A stretch of DNA of 64,000 bases from Saccharothrix australiensis (GCF_003634935.1 NZ_RBXO01000001.1:7589501-7653500); one strand, 5' to 3'. Numbered from the stretch's first letter, positions 28,477 through 38,103 are shown. Notes: generated by a model not told the origin, from the letters alone. Translations and numbers: made by a program.

Positions 28477-29703
28477 TCAGCCCGGCAGCCCGAGAAGCTG
28501 GCCGAGGTCGGTGAGGACCGGGGCCTCGGCCCGCTGACCGGACGGCTCCCGTCCCGGCTGGGACGTCTCGTCACCGATCGGCGTCGTGGGTGTGCCGCCG
28601 TAAGGCGCGTTCTGCGCCCCGCGGACGGCGGTGGCGCTACCGCGCGCCAACGCGCAGTACGCCCGGGTGTTCAAGGGCTCGTGAGTGGTGTCGGTGCCCT
28701 GGCGGATGCGGGTGCCCTCGTAGCCCGCGGTGCACGGGGGCGGGTCGAAGACGTTCACGGCCAGCCCGAAGTGGGCGCCGGTGCCGTCGCCCTTCGCCAC
28801 GCTGAAGCCGCCGCCCACGACGAGGGGGTAGGTGACGGCGATCTGCTCCAGGCCGTCCAGCCTGGTCACGAGGATGTCGCCGGTGGTCAGCAGGTTCGCC
28901 AGGACGACGCCCAGGTTGGGCCCGGTCTCGCGGAGCAGCGCCGAGAGCTGCTCGGCCGCCCGCGGTGAGACGCCGATGAGCTGCCGCAGGTCGCCGTCGG
29001 ACTTCCGCAGCTGCTCGGCCAGGACCTTCAGGTCGGCGCTGAACGCGCGGATGGCGCTGCCCTGGGCCGCCTGCGTGTTGAGCACCACCAGCCCGTCGTC
29101 GAGCAGCGCCTTCGTCTGCGGCAGGTGCCGGGTGGCGGCCTCGGTGAACGCGCGGGTGTTGTCCAGCAGCACCTGGAGATCGGGGCCCGCGCCGTTGAAC
29201 GCCAGGTCCAGCTCGTCCACGACGGTGCGCAGCGAGTCGGTGGGCACCGACTTCGCGAACGCGTCCAGGTTGGTCAGCAGGCCGTCGACCGGGGGCGGAG
29301 TCCTGGTCGCGGACCTCGGGATGACCGAGCCCGCCGCCAGGTACGGGCCGCCGTCGCCGCGCGGGCGCAGGTCGACGAACTGCTCGCCCACCGCCGACCG
29401 GTTCGCGACCACGGCCTCCAGGTCGGCCGGGATGCGGGGCGCGGCGGGGTCGATGTCCAGGTCGACGTCCAGGCCGTCGGCCGTCAGGCGCAGCTGCCCG
29501 ACCCGGCCCACGGCGACGCCCCGGTAGGTGACCTCGGCGTTGGTGAACACCCCGCCGGAGTCGGCGAGCTGAAGGGTCACCACGTAGCCGGCCGGACCGA
29601 CCAGCCTGCCGAGGCCCGCGTACCGCGCGCCCGCGTAGCTCACGCCGAGCAGCGCGATCAGCGCGAACGCGGCGATCCGGAGCTTCACCCGACCGGGGAT
29701 CAC
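28477..29703 (-). CDS. mceF: Mce-family protein, MceF position
   Basis: Last of six MCE substrate-binding proteins in the operon, 408 aa. An N-terminal membrane anchor (IAAFALIALLGVSYAGARYA) is followed by the MlaD/MCE domain (VFTNAEVTYRGVAVGRVGQL ... AVGEQFVDLRPRG), then a long helical region and a Pro/Gly-rich C-terminus (after about residue 360). MCE proteins form a hexameric or needle-like channel carrying lipids between the envelope and the YrbE permease. The start is GTG at 29703 in a GTGA overlap with the upstream mceE. Confidence 0.9.
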   Translation of the reverse strand: MIPGRVKLRIAAFALIALLGVSYAGARYAGLGRLVGPAGYVVTLQLADSGGVFTNAEVTYRGVAVGRVGQLRLTADGLDVDLDIDPAAPRIPADLEAVVANRSAVGEQFVDLRPRGDGGPYLAAGSVIPRSATRTPPPVDGLLTNLDAFAKSVPTDSLRTVVDELDLAFNGAGPDLQVLLDNTRAFTEAATRHLPQTKALLDDGLVVLNTQAAQGSAIRAFSADLKVLAEQLRKSDGDLRQLIGVSPRAAEQLSALLRETGPNLGVVLANLLTTGDILVTRLDGLEQIAVTYPLVVGGGFSVAKGDGTGAHFGLAVNVFDPPPCTAGYEGTRIRQGTDTTHEPLNTRAYCALARGSATAVRGAQNAPYGGTPTTPIGDETSQPGREPSGQRAEAPVLTDLGQLLGLPG

Positions 29704-30857
29704 CGCCGACCACCTCCCAGGAGCCCGCCGAGCAGGTCGCCGAGCCCGGTGTCCGCGCCGACGCCCGGCAGCGGGTGGTTGGGCAGCGGCAGCGGCAGGG
29801 ACGGCGCGGTGCCGTCGATGCCGGGCAGCGCGGGCAGCGGGCTCTGCCGGGACCGGCCCAGGTTGTCCACGACCGTGCCCAGGTCCAGGTCGAGGTCGAC
29901 GTACAGGTTGGTGTAGTCGCCCTTGATGCCGTCGAGCGCCGAGTCCGGGAACGGGTAGGTGGCCAGCAGCTCCAGCGCGTTGGGCAGGTTCGCGCCCGCC
30001 TCCGCCAGCCGCCGCAGCGTCGGGGCCAGCGCCCTCAGGTCCGCCACGAGGTCGTCCTTCGACCGGCGCACCGTGTCCACGGCGACGTCGGACAGCGCGT
30101 CCAGCGACTGGAGCAGGGTGACCAGCTGGGTGCGCTGCTCGGCGAGCACCCGCAGGCCCGGCTCCAGGCCGTCCAGCACGCCGGTGATCCGCTCGCGCTG
30201 CGCGCCGAGCGCGCCGCCGAGGCGGTTGAGGCCGTCCAGCGCCCTGGTGATCTCGGTCCGGTGCCCGTCCAGCTCGCCGACCAGCGTCTTGAGGTTGGCC
30301 AGCAGGGAGCGGACCGCGGGCTCGTTGCCCTCCAGCGCGGCGTTCAGCTCGCGGCTGATGTCCTGCGCCCGGCCGATGCCGCCGCCGTTGAGCAGCATCG
30401 ACAGCGCGCCGAGGACCTCCTCCACCTCGGGGTTGCGGTCGGTCCGCTCGACCGGGATGGTCGCGCCGTCGGTGAGCGCGCCCTCCGCCCGGCCCTCGGC
30501 GGGCGCGGCCAGCTCCACGTACTTCTCGCCGAGCAGCGCGGACTGGCGCAGCCGGGCGACGGCGTTCGCGGGCAGCCGCACACCGCCGTTGACCAGGACC
30601 GTCACCTCGGCGGTCCACCCGTCGGCGGCCAGGTCGATCCGGTCCACCCGGCCGACCGGCACGTCGTTGACCTTGACGCCCGCCTGCGGCACGAGGTCCA
30701 GCACGTCCTGGAAGCGGACGCGCACCGAGTACGGGTGGTCGCCCAGGTCCGCGCCGCCGGGCAGCGGCACGGTGTGGATGCCGTCGAAACCGCCCGAGCC
30801 GCACCCCGCCAGGAGCAGGGCCGCGGCGGTCACCGGGACGAGCAGGCGCTTCCTCAC
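29700..30857 (-). CDS. mceE: Mce-family lipoprotein, MceE (LprK) position
   Basis: A 385-aa MCE protein with a lipoprotein signal (TAAALLLAGC, lipobox Cys19), matching the lipoprotein found at the fifth position of actinobacterial mce operons. The MCE domain shows VKVNDVPVGRVDRIDLAADG and LLGEKYVELAAP. A Leu-rich helical stretch and a Pro/Gly-rich tail follow. The start is GTG at 30857 in a GTGA overlap with mceD. Anchoring by lipid rather than by an N-terminal helix sets it apart from the other five. Confidence 0.9.
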   Translation of the reverse strand: MRKRLLVPVTAAALLLAGCGSGGFDGIHTVPLPGGADLGDHPYSVRVRFQDVLDLVPQAGVKVNDVPVGRVDRIDLAADGWTAEVTVLVNGGVRLPANAVARLRQSALLGEKYVELAAPAEGRAEGALTDGATIPVERTDRNPEVEEVLGALSMLLNGGGIGRAQDISRELNAALEGNEPAVRSLLANLKTLVGELDGHRTEITRALDGLNRLGGALGAQRERITGVLDGLEPGLRVLAEQRTQLVTLLQSLDALSDVAVDTVRRSKDDLVADLRALAPTLRRLAEAGANLPNALELLATYPFPDSALDGIKGDYTNLYVDLDLDLGTVVDNLGRSRQSPLPALPGIDGTAPSLPLPLPNHPLPGVGADTGLGDLLGGLLGGGRR

Positions 30858-32020
30858 CGGGGCACCCCCGCGAGCGGCAGGGGCAGCGGCAGCTTGCCCT
30901 GCGACAGGTCGCCGACCACCTCGGCGGGCGTCTTCAGCGGCACCGCGCCGGACAGGACCGGTTCGAGCTGCCGGCACGCCTGCGCGAGCGGCAGCGGCAC
31001 CCGGCCGGGTTCGAGCGACTGGACCAGCTTGCACACCAGCACGATCGGCGGCTGGTTCAGCTCGTTGATGTCGGCGCGGGTGTCGAGCGTGCCGGACGCC
31101 GCGTTGTAGGCGTTCTGGAGGTTGCCCAGCGCGAGCGGGGCGACGTCCAGCGTCTCGGCCAGCGCCGCGCGCTGGTCGACCAGGACCTGCGTGATGCCGG
31201 TGAGCTTGTCGACGTTCGACTTGAGCGCCGCGCGGTTGTCCTCGACGAAGCCCCGGACCCGGTCCAGCGCGGCGGCCAGCTCGGTCAGCGCGCCCGCCAG
31301 GTTCTCGCGCTCGTCGGCGAGGAACCCGGCGACCTCGGCGAGCTGCCGGTTGACGTCGCGGACCTGGCCGTCGTTCGCGGCCAGCATGCCGGTGAACCGC
31401 TGGAGGTTGTCGACCGTGCCGAACAGGTCGTCCCGCGAGCCGGACAGCGTGCGGGTGGCGTCGCCGAGCTGCCTGACGGCGTCGCCGAGGGCCTTGCCGT
31501 TGCCGTCGAGGCCCCGCGCGGCGGAGTCGAGCAGCTCGGACAGCGCGCCCTCCCGGTTCGCGCCGTTCGGGCCGAGCGCGGTGGTCAGCCGGTCCAGGCT
31601 CGCGTACAGCTCGTCCAGCTCCACGGGCGTGGCGGTGCGCTCGCGCGGGATCACGGCGTTGTCGCCCAGGCTCGGGCCGCCGGTGTAGACGGGCGCGAGC
31701 TGCACGTAGCGGTCGGAGACCACGCTGGGCGCGACCACGACCGCCTGCGCGTCGGCGGGCACCGGCACCGTGCGGTCGATCGACAGGGTGACCCGGACCT
31801 GCGCGCCCTGCGGCTCCACGTCCTCGACGACGCCGATCCGCACGCCCAGCACCCGCACGTCCGAGCCGGGGTACACGCCCACGGCCGCGCCGAACAGCGC
31901 GGTCACCCGACGGCTGTTCACGTCGGCGAACGCCCACCACATCGCCACCGCGGCGACGAGCCCGACCACGCACGCGAGCGCCGACACCCGCCCGAGGTTC
32001 CGCCTCGCGTCACCGGTCAT
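30854..32020 (-). CDS. mceD: Mce-family protein, MceD position
   Basis: A 388-aa MCE protein. The N-terminal anchor (SALACVVGLVAAVAMWWAF) precedes the MCE domain (VYPGSDVRVLGVRIGVVEDV, then VVSDRYVQLAPVY) and an extended helical region predicted to coil in the hexamer. The C-terminus is Pro/Leu-rich. ATG at 32020 overlaps the mceC stop by ATGA. Identity as D follows from operon order, since the six paralogues are alike. Confidence 0.9.
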   Translation of the reverse strand: MTGDARRNLGRVSALACVVGLVAAVAMWWAFADVNSRRVTALFGAAVGVYPGSDVRVLGVRIGVVEDVEPQGAQVRVTLSIDRTVPVPADAQAVVVAPSVVSDRYVQLAPVYTGGPSLGDNAVIPRERTATPVELDELYASLDRLTTALGPNGANREGALSELLDSAARGLDGNGKALGDAVRQLGDATRTLSGSRDDLFGTVDNLQRFTGMLAANDGQVRDVNRQLAEVAGFLADERENLAGALTELAAALDRVRGFVEDNRAALKSNVDKLTGITQVLVDQRAALAETLDVAPLALGNLQNAYNAASGTLDTRADINELNQPPIVLVCKLVQSLEPGRVPLPLAQACRQLEPVLSGAVPLKTPAEVVGDLSQGKLPLPLPLAGVPR

Positions 32021-33048
32021 CGCCCACCTCCCGACGGAGCCGTGCGCTGCACGCCGGGCGGCAGGCAGCCCTCCTCGGTGAAGCCCACCACGCCGAGGTC
32101 CACCGCCGGCGGCAGCAGTCCGCAGATGTAGACGTCGAACCACCGGCCGTTGCCCAGGGTGTTCGCGAACACCCGGTAGAAGGGGCCCATCAGCGCGAGC
32201 CCCCGGTCGAGCGCGTCCTGGTTGCGCTGGAGCAGCGCGGTCACCCGGTCCAGCTGCTCCAACGCCGGCCTGAGCTGCGCGGTGTTGTCCTCGACCAGCC
32301 CGGACAGCTCCCGCGACAGCGCGCGGGTGCCGGTGAGCAGCGCACCGATCGCGTCCCTGCGCTTGCGCAGCTCGCCGAGCAGCAGGTTCCCGTCCGCCAG
32401 CAGCTTCTCGAACTGCTCGTTGCGGTCGGCCAGGGTCTCGGTGAGCTGCCGGGTGTTGCCCAGCAGGCGCGCGAGCTGCTCGTCGCGCGAGGAGATCGTC
32501 CTGGACAGCGCGGACAGGCCGTCGAGCGCGCCGCGCACGCTGTCGGCCGAGCCCCGGAAGGTCTCCGACAGCACCTGGAAGCTGTGCGCGAGCTGCCCGG
32601 TGTCGAGCTGCCCGACCGTGGTGGCCAGGCCGTTGAACGCCTCCTGCACGTCGTACGGGGACAGCGTGCGGTCGCGCGGTATCGGCGTGCCGGGGTCCAG
32701 CGGTTCCGCGCCCCGCGGGTCCAGCGCCAGGAACTTCTGGCCGAGCAGCGTCTTGACGCGGATCGCGGCCGTGGACCGGTCGCCCAGCCAGGCGTCCTTG
32801 ACCCGGAAGGTCACCAGCACCCTGTCGCCGGCCAGCCCGACGTCGGTCACCTTGCCGACCTTCACGCCCGCGACCCGCACCTCGTTGGTCGGCACCAGGC
32901 CCGCCGCCTCGGTGAACTCCGCCGAGTACGTCGTGCCGCCGCCGATGATCGGCAGGTCGTCGGAGTGGAACGCGGCGAGCAGCAGCAGCGCGATCACGGT
33001 CAGGCCGACCACGCCGGTCCGGATGGGGTTCCGCGGTGTCCTCGTCAC
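32017..33048 (-). CDS. mceC: Mce-family protein, MceC position
   Basis: A 343-aa MCE protein with an N-terminal anchor (TGVVGLTVIALLLLAAFHSD) and the MCE domain (LVPTNEVRVAGVKVGKVTDV, then TLLGQKFLALDPRG). A helical region follows with regular Leu spacing. Near the C-terminus are two cysteines (CGLLPPAV and GCLPPG) like those seen in other MceC proteins. GTG at 33048 overlaps the mceB stop by GTGA. Confidence 0.9.
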   Translation of the reverse strand: MTRTPRNPIRTGVVGLTVIALLLLAAFHSDDLPIIGGGTTYSAEFTEAAGLVPTNEVRVAGVKVGKVTDVGLAGDRVLVTFRVKDAWLGDRSTAAIRVKTLLGQKFLALDPRGAEPLDPGTPIPRDRTLSPYDVQEAFNGLATTVGQLDTGQLAHSFQVLSETFRGSADSVRGALDGLSALSRTISSRDEQLARLLGNTRQLTETLADRNEQFEKLLADGNLLLGELRKRRDAIGALLTGTRALSRELSGLVEDNTAQLRPALEQLDRVTALLQRNQDALDRGLALMGPFYRVFANTLGNGRWFDVYICGLLPPAVDLGVVGFTEEGCLPPGVQRTAPSGGGR

Positions 33049-34073
33049 GGGCGGCACCTCGCTTGCGTGACGGGCAGCGCCGTGACCGGGACGGGGTCGC
33101 TGACGACCGGCGGCACGGTGAGCTGCCCGGTGGCCTCGCACAGGTAGAAGTTGAACCACGAGCCGTAGGAGGCGGTGCGCGCCATCGACTCCAGCTTGGT
33201 CGGCAGGCGCTGGAGGACGCCCTCCACGACGGCCTCGTGGTCGGCCAGCGTCCGCGACACCAGGCCGAGGTCGGCGATGTCGTCCTTGAGCGGCTGCCGG
33301 GACTCGGCCAGCAGGCCCGCGGTGGCGCCGGTCAGGTCGCCGAGGGCGCTGATCGCCTCGCCGATCGGCTGCCGGTCGCCCGCGAGGCCCGCGGTCAGCT
33401 CCTGGAGCGTCGCGACCAGCGTCGACACCTGGTCCGTCCGGCTGTTCACGGTGTCCAGGACGGTGTTCAGGTTGGTCACGACCTCGCCGATCACCCGATC
33501 CCGCGCGGCCAGCGTCGAGGTCAGCGAGGCGGTGTGCCGCAGCAGGCCGTCGATCGTGCCGCCCTCGCCCTGGAGCACCTGGACGATCTCGTTCGACAGC
33601 TGGTTCACGTCGTCCGGGTCCAGCGCTTGGAACAGCGGCTTGAACCCGTTGAACAGCACGGTCAGGTCCAGCGCCGGCCGGGTGCGCTCCAGCGGGATCA
33701 CGTCGCCGGGCCGCAGCGGCGACGCGTCGCCGACGCCGTGCTCCAGCGCGACGTACCGCTGGCCGACGAGGTTGCGGTACTTGATCGTCGCGGTCACCGA
33801 CCGGGGCAGGCTGCGCTCGCCGTCGACGGTGAACTCCACCTCCGCGAGCCGGCGCTCCACCACTCGGACGTCCTCCACCTGGCCGACCCGGACGCCCGCG
33901 ATGCGGATGTCGTCGCCCTCGTTCAGGGCGGTCACGTCGGTGAACCGCGCCGTGTAGGAGGACGTGCCGGTGAAGCCGGTGTTCGAGATGGTCACCGCGA
34001 GCAGCGCCGTCGCCAGGACCGTGACGGTGGCGAAGACGGCCAGCTTGACCAGCGGCGCGACGAGCGACCTCAC
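33045..34073 (-). CDS. mceB: Mce-family protein, MceB position
   Basis: A 342-aa MCE protein. The anchor is VKLAVFATVTVLATALLAVT, followed by the MCE domain (LNEGDDIRIAGVRVGQVEDV, then NLVGQRYVALEHG) and the helical domain. The C-terminal part has GSWFNFYLCEATG, a segment typical of MceB proteins. GTG at 34073 overlaps the mceA stop by GTGA, so the much longer open frame upstream is not used. Confidence 0.9.
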   Translation of the reverse strand: MRSLVAPLVKLAVFATVTVLATALLAVTISNTGFTGTSSYTARFTDVTALNEGDDIRIAGVRVGQVEDVRVVERRLAEVEFTVDGERSLPRSVTATIKYRNLVGQRYVALEHGVGDASPLRPGDVIPLERTRPALDLTVLFNGFKPLFQALDPDDVNQLSNEIVQVLQGEGGTIDGLLRHTASLTSTLAARDRVIGEVVTNLNTVLDTVNSRTDQVSTLVATLQELTAGLAGDRQPIGEAISALGDLTGATAGLLAESRQPLKDDIADLGLVSRTLADHEAVVEGVLQRLPTKLESMARTASYGSWFNFYLCEATGQLTVPPVVSDPVPVTALPVTQARCRP

Positions 34074-35401
34074 ACCGTCACCTCCGCGCCGCGGTACAGC
34101 GGGCCCAGCAGCAGGGCCGTGAAGCTCGGCACCTCCGCCCGCGCGACGCCGAGCTCCGGCGCGAGCAGCGCGGCGAGGAAGTCCTGCTCGCCCGGCGAGT
34201 TCGCCAACGACGGCGGCGGGTACCCGCCGGACGACGGCGTGGCGCCGGCCATCCCGGCGAACCCCGTCGCCGGCGGCAGGACGCCGTCGTGCGCGGACCG
34301 CGCCGGCGGCGGCGGGGTCGAGCCGTCCCGCACCGGGCCCTCCGGCGGGTACTGCGGGAACGGGTCGGGCCGCGGCACGATGTCGTAGCAGCGCGGCCCG
34401 CGCTTGTCCGCGTACTCGGGCTCGTCCCTGCCCGGCTCGTACTTGCCGCGGTTGCCGGTGACCTCCAGCGTGATGTGCAGGCCGGGCTCGTCGGTGCCCT
34501 TGCCGAACACCTGGTCCATGATCGGCTTGAACTCGGTGAGGCCCTTGAGCAGGCACGGGTACTCGGGCGCGTACTTCGCGAGCAGCTCCAGCGTCGGCCG
34601 CGACACGTCCGCGAGCCGGATCAGGTTGTTCCGGTTGACCGCGAGGAAGCCGGCCAGGTCGACCGACGTCGTGGTCAGCGCGCCGTACATGGCCGACAGC
34701 CGCTCGCGCTGGTCGACCAGCGTGCGGCTGGTGGCGGTGGCGTCGTCGAGGGCCTGCGCGAGGTCGGGGGCGGCGTCGGCGTAGACGGCCGAGACGTCCG
34801 CGAGCCGGCTGATGCCCTCCTTGAGCCGGGGCAGCTCGGGGTTCAGCTCGCCCAGGTAGGAGTCGAGGCGCACGAGCGTGTCGCCCAGCTGCCCGCCGCG
34901 GTTCTCCAGCGCCTGCGACACGGCGGTCAGCGTGGTGGCCAGCTTCTCCGGCTGCACGGCCCGCAGCACCGGCAGCAGGTCGTCCAGCACGCGCTCCAGC
35001 TCGACCGCGCCGCTGGAGCGGTCCTGCTCGATGACGTCGCCGTCGGTCAGGTGGTCCACCGGGTCGGGCGGCGGCACGAGGCTCACGTAGCGCTCGCCGA
35101 ACAGCGTCTTCGGCAGCAGGCGCGCCGACACGTTGCCGGGGATGTGCTCGACCTGGTCGGGTCGCAGCGCCAGCGCCAGCTCCGCGCCGTCCCCGGTGGT
35201 CCGGACCTGCCTGACCTCGCCGACGACCATGCCGCGCACCTTCACGTCCGAGTCGACCAGGAGCTGGTTGCCCACCCGGTCGGTCTTCAGCGTCACCGTC
35301 ACGACCTCGGTGAAGGCGTCCTGGTAGAGCGCCACGGTGAGGCTGAGGAAGAGGGCGATCACCGCGAGGAACGCGACGCCGAGGAGTCGTCCGCGGATCA
35401 T
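34070..35401 (-). CDS. mceA: Mce-family protein, MceA position
   Basis: First MCE protein of the operon, 443 aa. The anchor is LLGVAFLAVIALFLSLTVAL, and the MCE domain shows LLVDSDVKVRGMVVGEVRQV and TLFGERYVSLVPP. The helical domain is followed by a long Pro-rich C-terminal tail (PQYPPEGP, STPPPPA, about residues 350-420) expected to be flexible in the envelope. ATG at 35401 overlaps the yrbEB stop by ATGA; the larger open frame reading through yrbEB is a shadow. Confidence 0.9.
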   Translation of the reverse strand: MIRGRLLGVAFLAVIALFLSLTVALYQDAFTEVVTVTLKTDRVGNQLLVDSDVKVRGMVVGEVRQVRTTGDGAELALALRPDQVEHIPGNVSARLLPKTLFGERYVSLVPPPDPVDHLTDGDVIEQDRSSGAVELERVLDDLLPVLRAVQPEKLATTLTAVSQALENRGGQLGDTLVRLDSYLGELNPELPRLKEGISRLADVSAVYADAAPDLAQALDDATATSRTLVDQRERLSAMYGALTTTSVDLAGFLAVNRNNLIRLADVSRPTLELLAKYAPEYPCLLKGLTEFKPIMDQVFGKGTDEPGLHITLEVTGNRGKYEPGRDEPEYADKRGPRCYDIVPRPDPFPQYPPEGPVRDGSTPPPPARSAHDGVLPPATGFAGMAGATPSSGGYPPPSLANSPGEQDFLAALLAPELGVARAEVPSFTALLLGPLYRGAEVTV

Positions 35402-36237
35402 CCGGCGATCCTCACCGTCGTCGTGGTGCCCCAGATCGCCAAGCTCAGGAAGAAGTCGAGCAGGCTCGTGGTGACGATGGCGGTGCGCACGGCCCGGCCG
35501 ACCGCGACACCGACCCCCGCCGGGCCTCCGCTCGCGCGGTAGCCGTAGTAGCAGTGCGTCAGGATGATCACCACGGAGAACACGAGCACCTTGCCGAACG
35601 ACCAGAGCACGTCCACCGGTGGCAGGAACAGCGTGAAGTAGTGGTCGTAGGTGCCCGCCGACTGGCCGTAGAACTCGACCGTGATGACGCGGGCGGCCAG
35701 GTACGAGGTCAGCAGGCCGATCACGTACAGCGGGATGATCGCGACGAAGCCCGCGATGATCCGGGTCGTGACGAGGAACGGCAGGCTGGGCACGCCCATC
35801 ACCTCCAGCGCGTCGATCTCCTCCGAGATCCGCATCGCGCCGAGCTGCGCCGTGAAGCCCGAGCCGACCGTCGCCGACAGGGCGAGCCCGGCCACCAGCG
35901 GCGCGATCTCGCGGGTGTTGAAGTAGGCCGACACGAACCCGGCGAACGCCGACGTGCCGATCTGGTTCAGGGCGGTGAAGCCCTGGAGGCCGACCACCGT
36001 GCCGGTGAACACCGACAGGCCGACCATCACGCCGATCGTGCCGCCGATGACGGCGAGCGCGCCGGACCCGAAGCTCACCTCGGCCAGCAGCCGCAGCGTC
36101 TCCCGGAGGTAGCGGCGCAGCGTGCGCGGCGTCCAGGCCAGGGCGCGCAGGTAGAACCACAGCTGGTCGCCGAGCACGTCCAGCACCGACAGCGGCGCGT
36201 TGGCCGCTCCGCGCAGGCGCTCCTTGATCCCGGCCAC
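35398..36237 (-). CDS. yrbEB: MlaE-family ABC permease, YrbEB
   Basis: Integral membrane permease of the Mce lipid importer, 279 aa with about five or six hydrophobic segments. The MlaE signature EEIDALEVMGVPSLPFLV (coupling-helix region contacting the ATPase) is clear. It pairs with YrbEA next to it. The start is GTG at 36237, one base after the yrbEA stop, and the gene ends in an ATGA overlap with mceA. Confidence 0.93.
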   Translation of the reverse strand: MAGIKERLRGAANAPLSVLDVLGDQLWFYLRALAWTPRTLRRYLRETLRLLAEVSFGSGALAVIGGTIGVMVGLSVFTGTVVGLQGFTALNQIGTSAFAGFVSAYFNTREIAPLVAGLALSATVGSGFTAQLGAMRISEEIDALEVMGVPSLPFLVTTRIIAGFVAIIPLYVIGLLTSYLAARVITVEFYGQSAGTYDHYFTLFLPPVDVLWSFGKVLVFSVVIILTHCYYGYRASGGPAGVGVAVGRAVRTAIVTTSLLDFFLSLAIWGTTTTVRIAG

Positions 36238-36238
36238 C

Positions 36239-37024
36239 TCAGCTCCCCTTCGCCGGGACGACCTGGAGGTAGATCGTGGTGAGCACGAAGTTCACGAAGA
36301 ACAGCAGCAGGAACGTGATGACGACGGCCTGGTTCACGGCGTCGCCGACGCCCTTCGGCCCGCCCGCCGGGTTGAGGCCCCGGTAGGCGGCCACGATGCC
36401 CGCGAGGAACCCGAAGACCAGCGCCTTGATCTCGGAGATCCACAGGTCGGGCAGTTGCGCGAGGGCCGAGAAGCTCGCCAGGTACGCGCCGGGCGTGCCG
36501 TCCTGGAGGATCACGTTGAAGAAGTAGCCGCCCAGCACGCCGACGACGCTGACCATGCCGTTGAGCAGGACGGACACCAGCATCGCGGCCAGCACCCTCG
36601 GCACCACGAGGCGCTGGACCGGCGAGACGCCGAGCACCTCCATCGCGTCGATCTCCTCGCGGATCTTCCGCGACCCGAGGTCGGCGCAGATCGCGGACCC
36701 GCCCGCGCCTGCGATCAGCAGCGCCGTCACGATCGGGCTGGCCTGCTGGATGATCGCCAGCACGCTCGCCGCGCCGGTGAACGACTGCGCGCCGATCTGC
36801 CGCGTCAGCGACCCGATCTGCAACGCGATGACCGCGCCGAACGGGATCGACACGAGGGCCGTCGGCAGCACCGTCACGCTGACCACGAACCAGCACTGCT
36901 GGACGAACTCGCGCACCTGGAACGGCCGCCGGAACGCGTTGCGGGCGACGTCGACGCCCAGCGCGAACATCCGGCCGGTCTCCCGCAGGGCGCCCGCGCC
37001 GGGGAAGGTGGCGGGCGCGCTCAC
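36239..37024 (-). CDS. yrbEA: MlaE-family ABC permease, YrbEA
   Basis: First permease subunit, 261 aa. The coupling motif EEIDAMEVLGVSPVQRLVVP is conserved, as is GGSAICADLGSRKI before it. Several hydrophobic helices are visible, e.g. VVITFLLLFFVNFVLTTIYL near the C-terminus. GTG at 37024 overlaps the ATPase stop by GTGA, which ties the permease translation to mceG. Confidence 0.93.
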   Translation of the reverse strand: MSAPATFPGAGALRETGRMFALGVDVARNAFRRPFQVREFVQQCWFVVSVTVLPTALVSIPFGAVIALQIGSLTRQIGAQSFTGAASVLAIIQQASPIVTALLIAGAGGSAICADLGSRKIREEIDAMEVLGVSPVQRLVVPRVLAAMLVSVLLNGMVSVVGVLGGYFFNVILQDGTPGAYLASFSALAQLPDLWISEIKALVFGFLAGIVAAYRGLNPAGGPKGVGDAVNQAVVITFLLLFFVNFVLTTIYLQVVPAKGS

Positions 37025-38103
37025 CGCACACCACCCGGCCGGGGCCGGGGACTGGGACTGGGCGCGCGGCGGGCGTCGGGCACCGCCACCGGCCCGGCCG
37101 ACACCCGGTAGTGCCGCCGCTCGTCCGGCGTGAGGCTCGCGATGATGCCCTGCTGCGCGTCCGGCGGCAGGGTGTGGATGATGCCCATGACGCGGTCCTT
37201 GCGCCGGCGGACGGCGCCGCGCGGCGGCAGACCGGGCGTGGGCTCCAACTGCGGCACGACACCGCGCACGTCACCGTCCGGCGACCCGTCCGAGTGACCG
37301 GCGTCCCGGTGCGCCAGCTCGGCCGCCATCGTGGCCTGGTCCTTCTCCTCGGACATGCCGATGGGCCCGATCCGACGACCGTTGAGGAACTGCTCCACCA
37401 CCGGCTCGTCACTGGTCAGCAGCACCTCGCGCGGCCCGAACACGACCAGCTCGCGGCGGAACAACATGCCGAGGTTGTCCGGCACCGTCCGGGCCACCGT
37501 GATGTTGTGGGTGACGATCAGGATCGTCGCGTCGACCTGCGCGTTCAGGTCGATCAGCAACTGCGACAGGTAGGCGGTGCGCACCGGGTCGAGCCCGGAG
37601 TCCGGCTCGTCGCACAGGATGATCTCGGGGTCGAGCACCAGCGCGCGAGCCAACCCGGCCCGCTTGCGCATACCGCCGGAGATCTCACCGGGCAGCTTCT
37701 TCTCCGCGCCGACGAGCCCGACCATCTCCATCTTCTCGAGGACGATGCGCCGCACCTCGGCCTCGGTCTTGCGGGTGTGCTCGCGCAGGGGGAAGGCGAC
37801 GTTGTCGAACAGGTTCATCGAGCCGAACAGCGCGCCGTCCTGGAACAGGACGCCGAACAGCTTCCGGATCTCGTACAACCTGCGCTCGGAGCACCGCACG
37901 AGGTCGGTGCCGTTGATCACGATCCTGCCGCGCTCGGGCTTCAGCAACCCGACCAGCGACTTGAGGAAGACGGACTTGCCGGTGCCGGAGGGGCCGAGCA
38001 TGACGCTGACCTCGCCCGGCGGAAGGGTGAGCGTGACGTCCCGCCAGATGGTCTGCCGGCCGAACGACTTGGTGAGGCCCTCGACGACCACCTCGACGCC
38101 CAT
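37021..38103 (-). CDS. mceG: Mce ABC transporter ATPase (MceG/Mkl)
   Basis: ATPase energising the Mce lipid importer, 360 aa. It has Walker A GPSGTGKS, Q-loop LFQDGALFGSMN, signature ISGGMRKR, Walker B ILCDEPDSGLDP and the switch His in ILIVTHN. About 100 extra C-terminal residues with basic/Pro-rich ends follow the ABC domain, as in mycobacterial Mkl. The start is ATG at 38103 with GGAGG 6 nt upstream. It heads the operon, whereas in M. tuberculosis the mkl gene stands apart from the mce operons but in this same rplL-rpoB interval. Confidence 0.93.
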   Translation of the reverse strand: MGVEVVVEGLTKSFGRQTIWRDVTLTLPPGEVSVMLGPSGTGKSVFLKSLVGLLKPERGRIVINGTDLVRCSERRLYEIRKLFGVLFQDGALFGSMNLFDNVAFPLREHTRKTEAEVRRIVLEKMEMVGLVGAEKKLPGEISGGMRKRAGLARALVLDPEIILCDEPDSGLDPVRTAYLSQLLIDLNAQVDATILIVTHNITVARTVPDNLGMLFRRELVVFGPREVLLTSDEPVVEQFLNGRRIGPIGMSEEKDQATMAAELAHRDAGHSDGSPDGDVRGVVPQLEPTPGLPPRGAVRRRKDRVMGIIHTLPPDAQQGIIASLTPDERRHYRVSAGPVAVPDARRAPSPSPRPRPGGVR

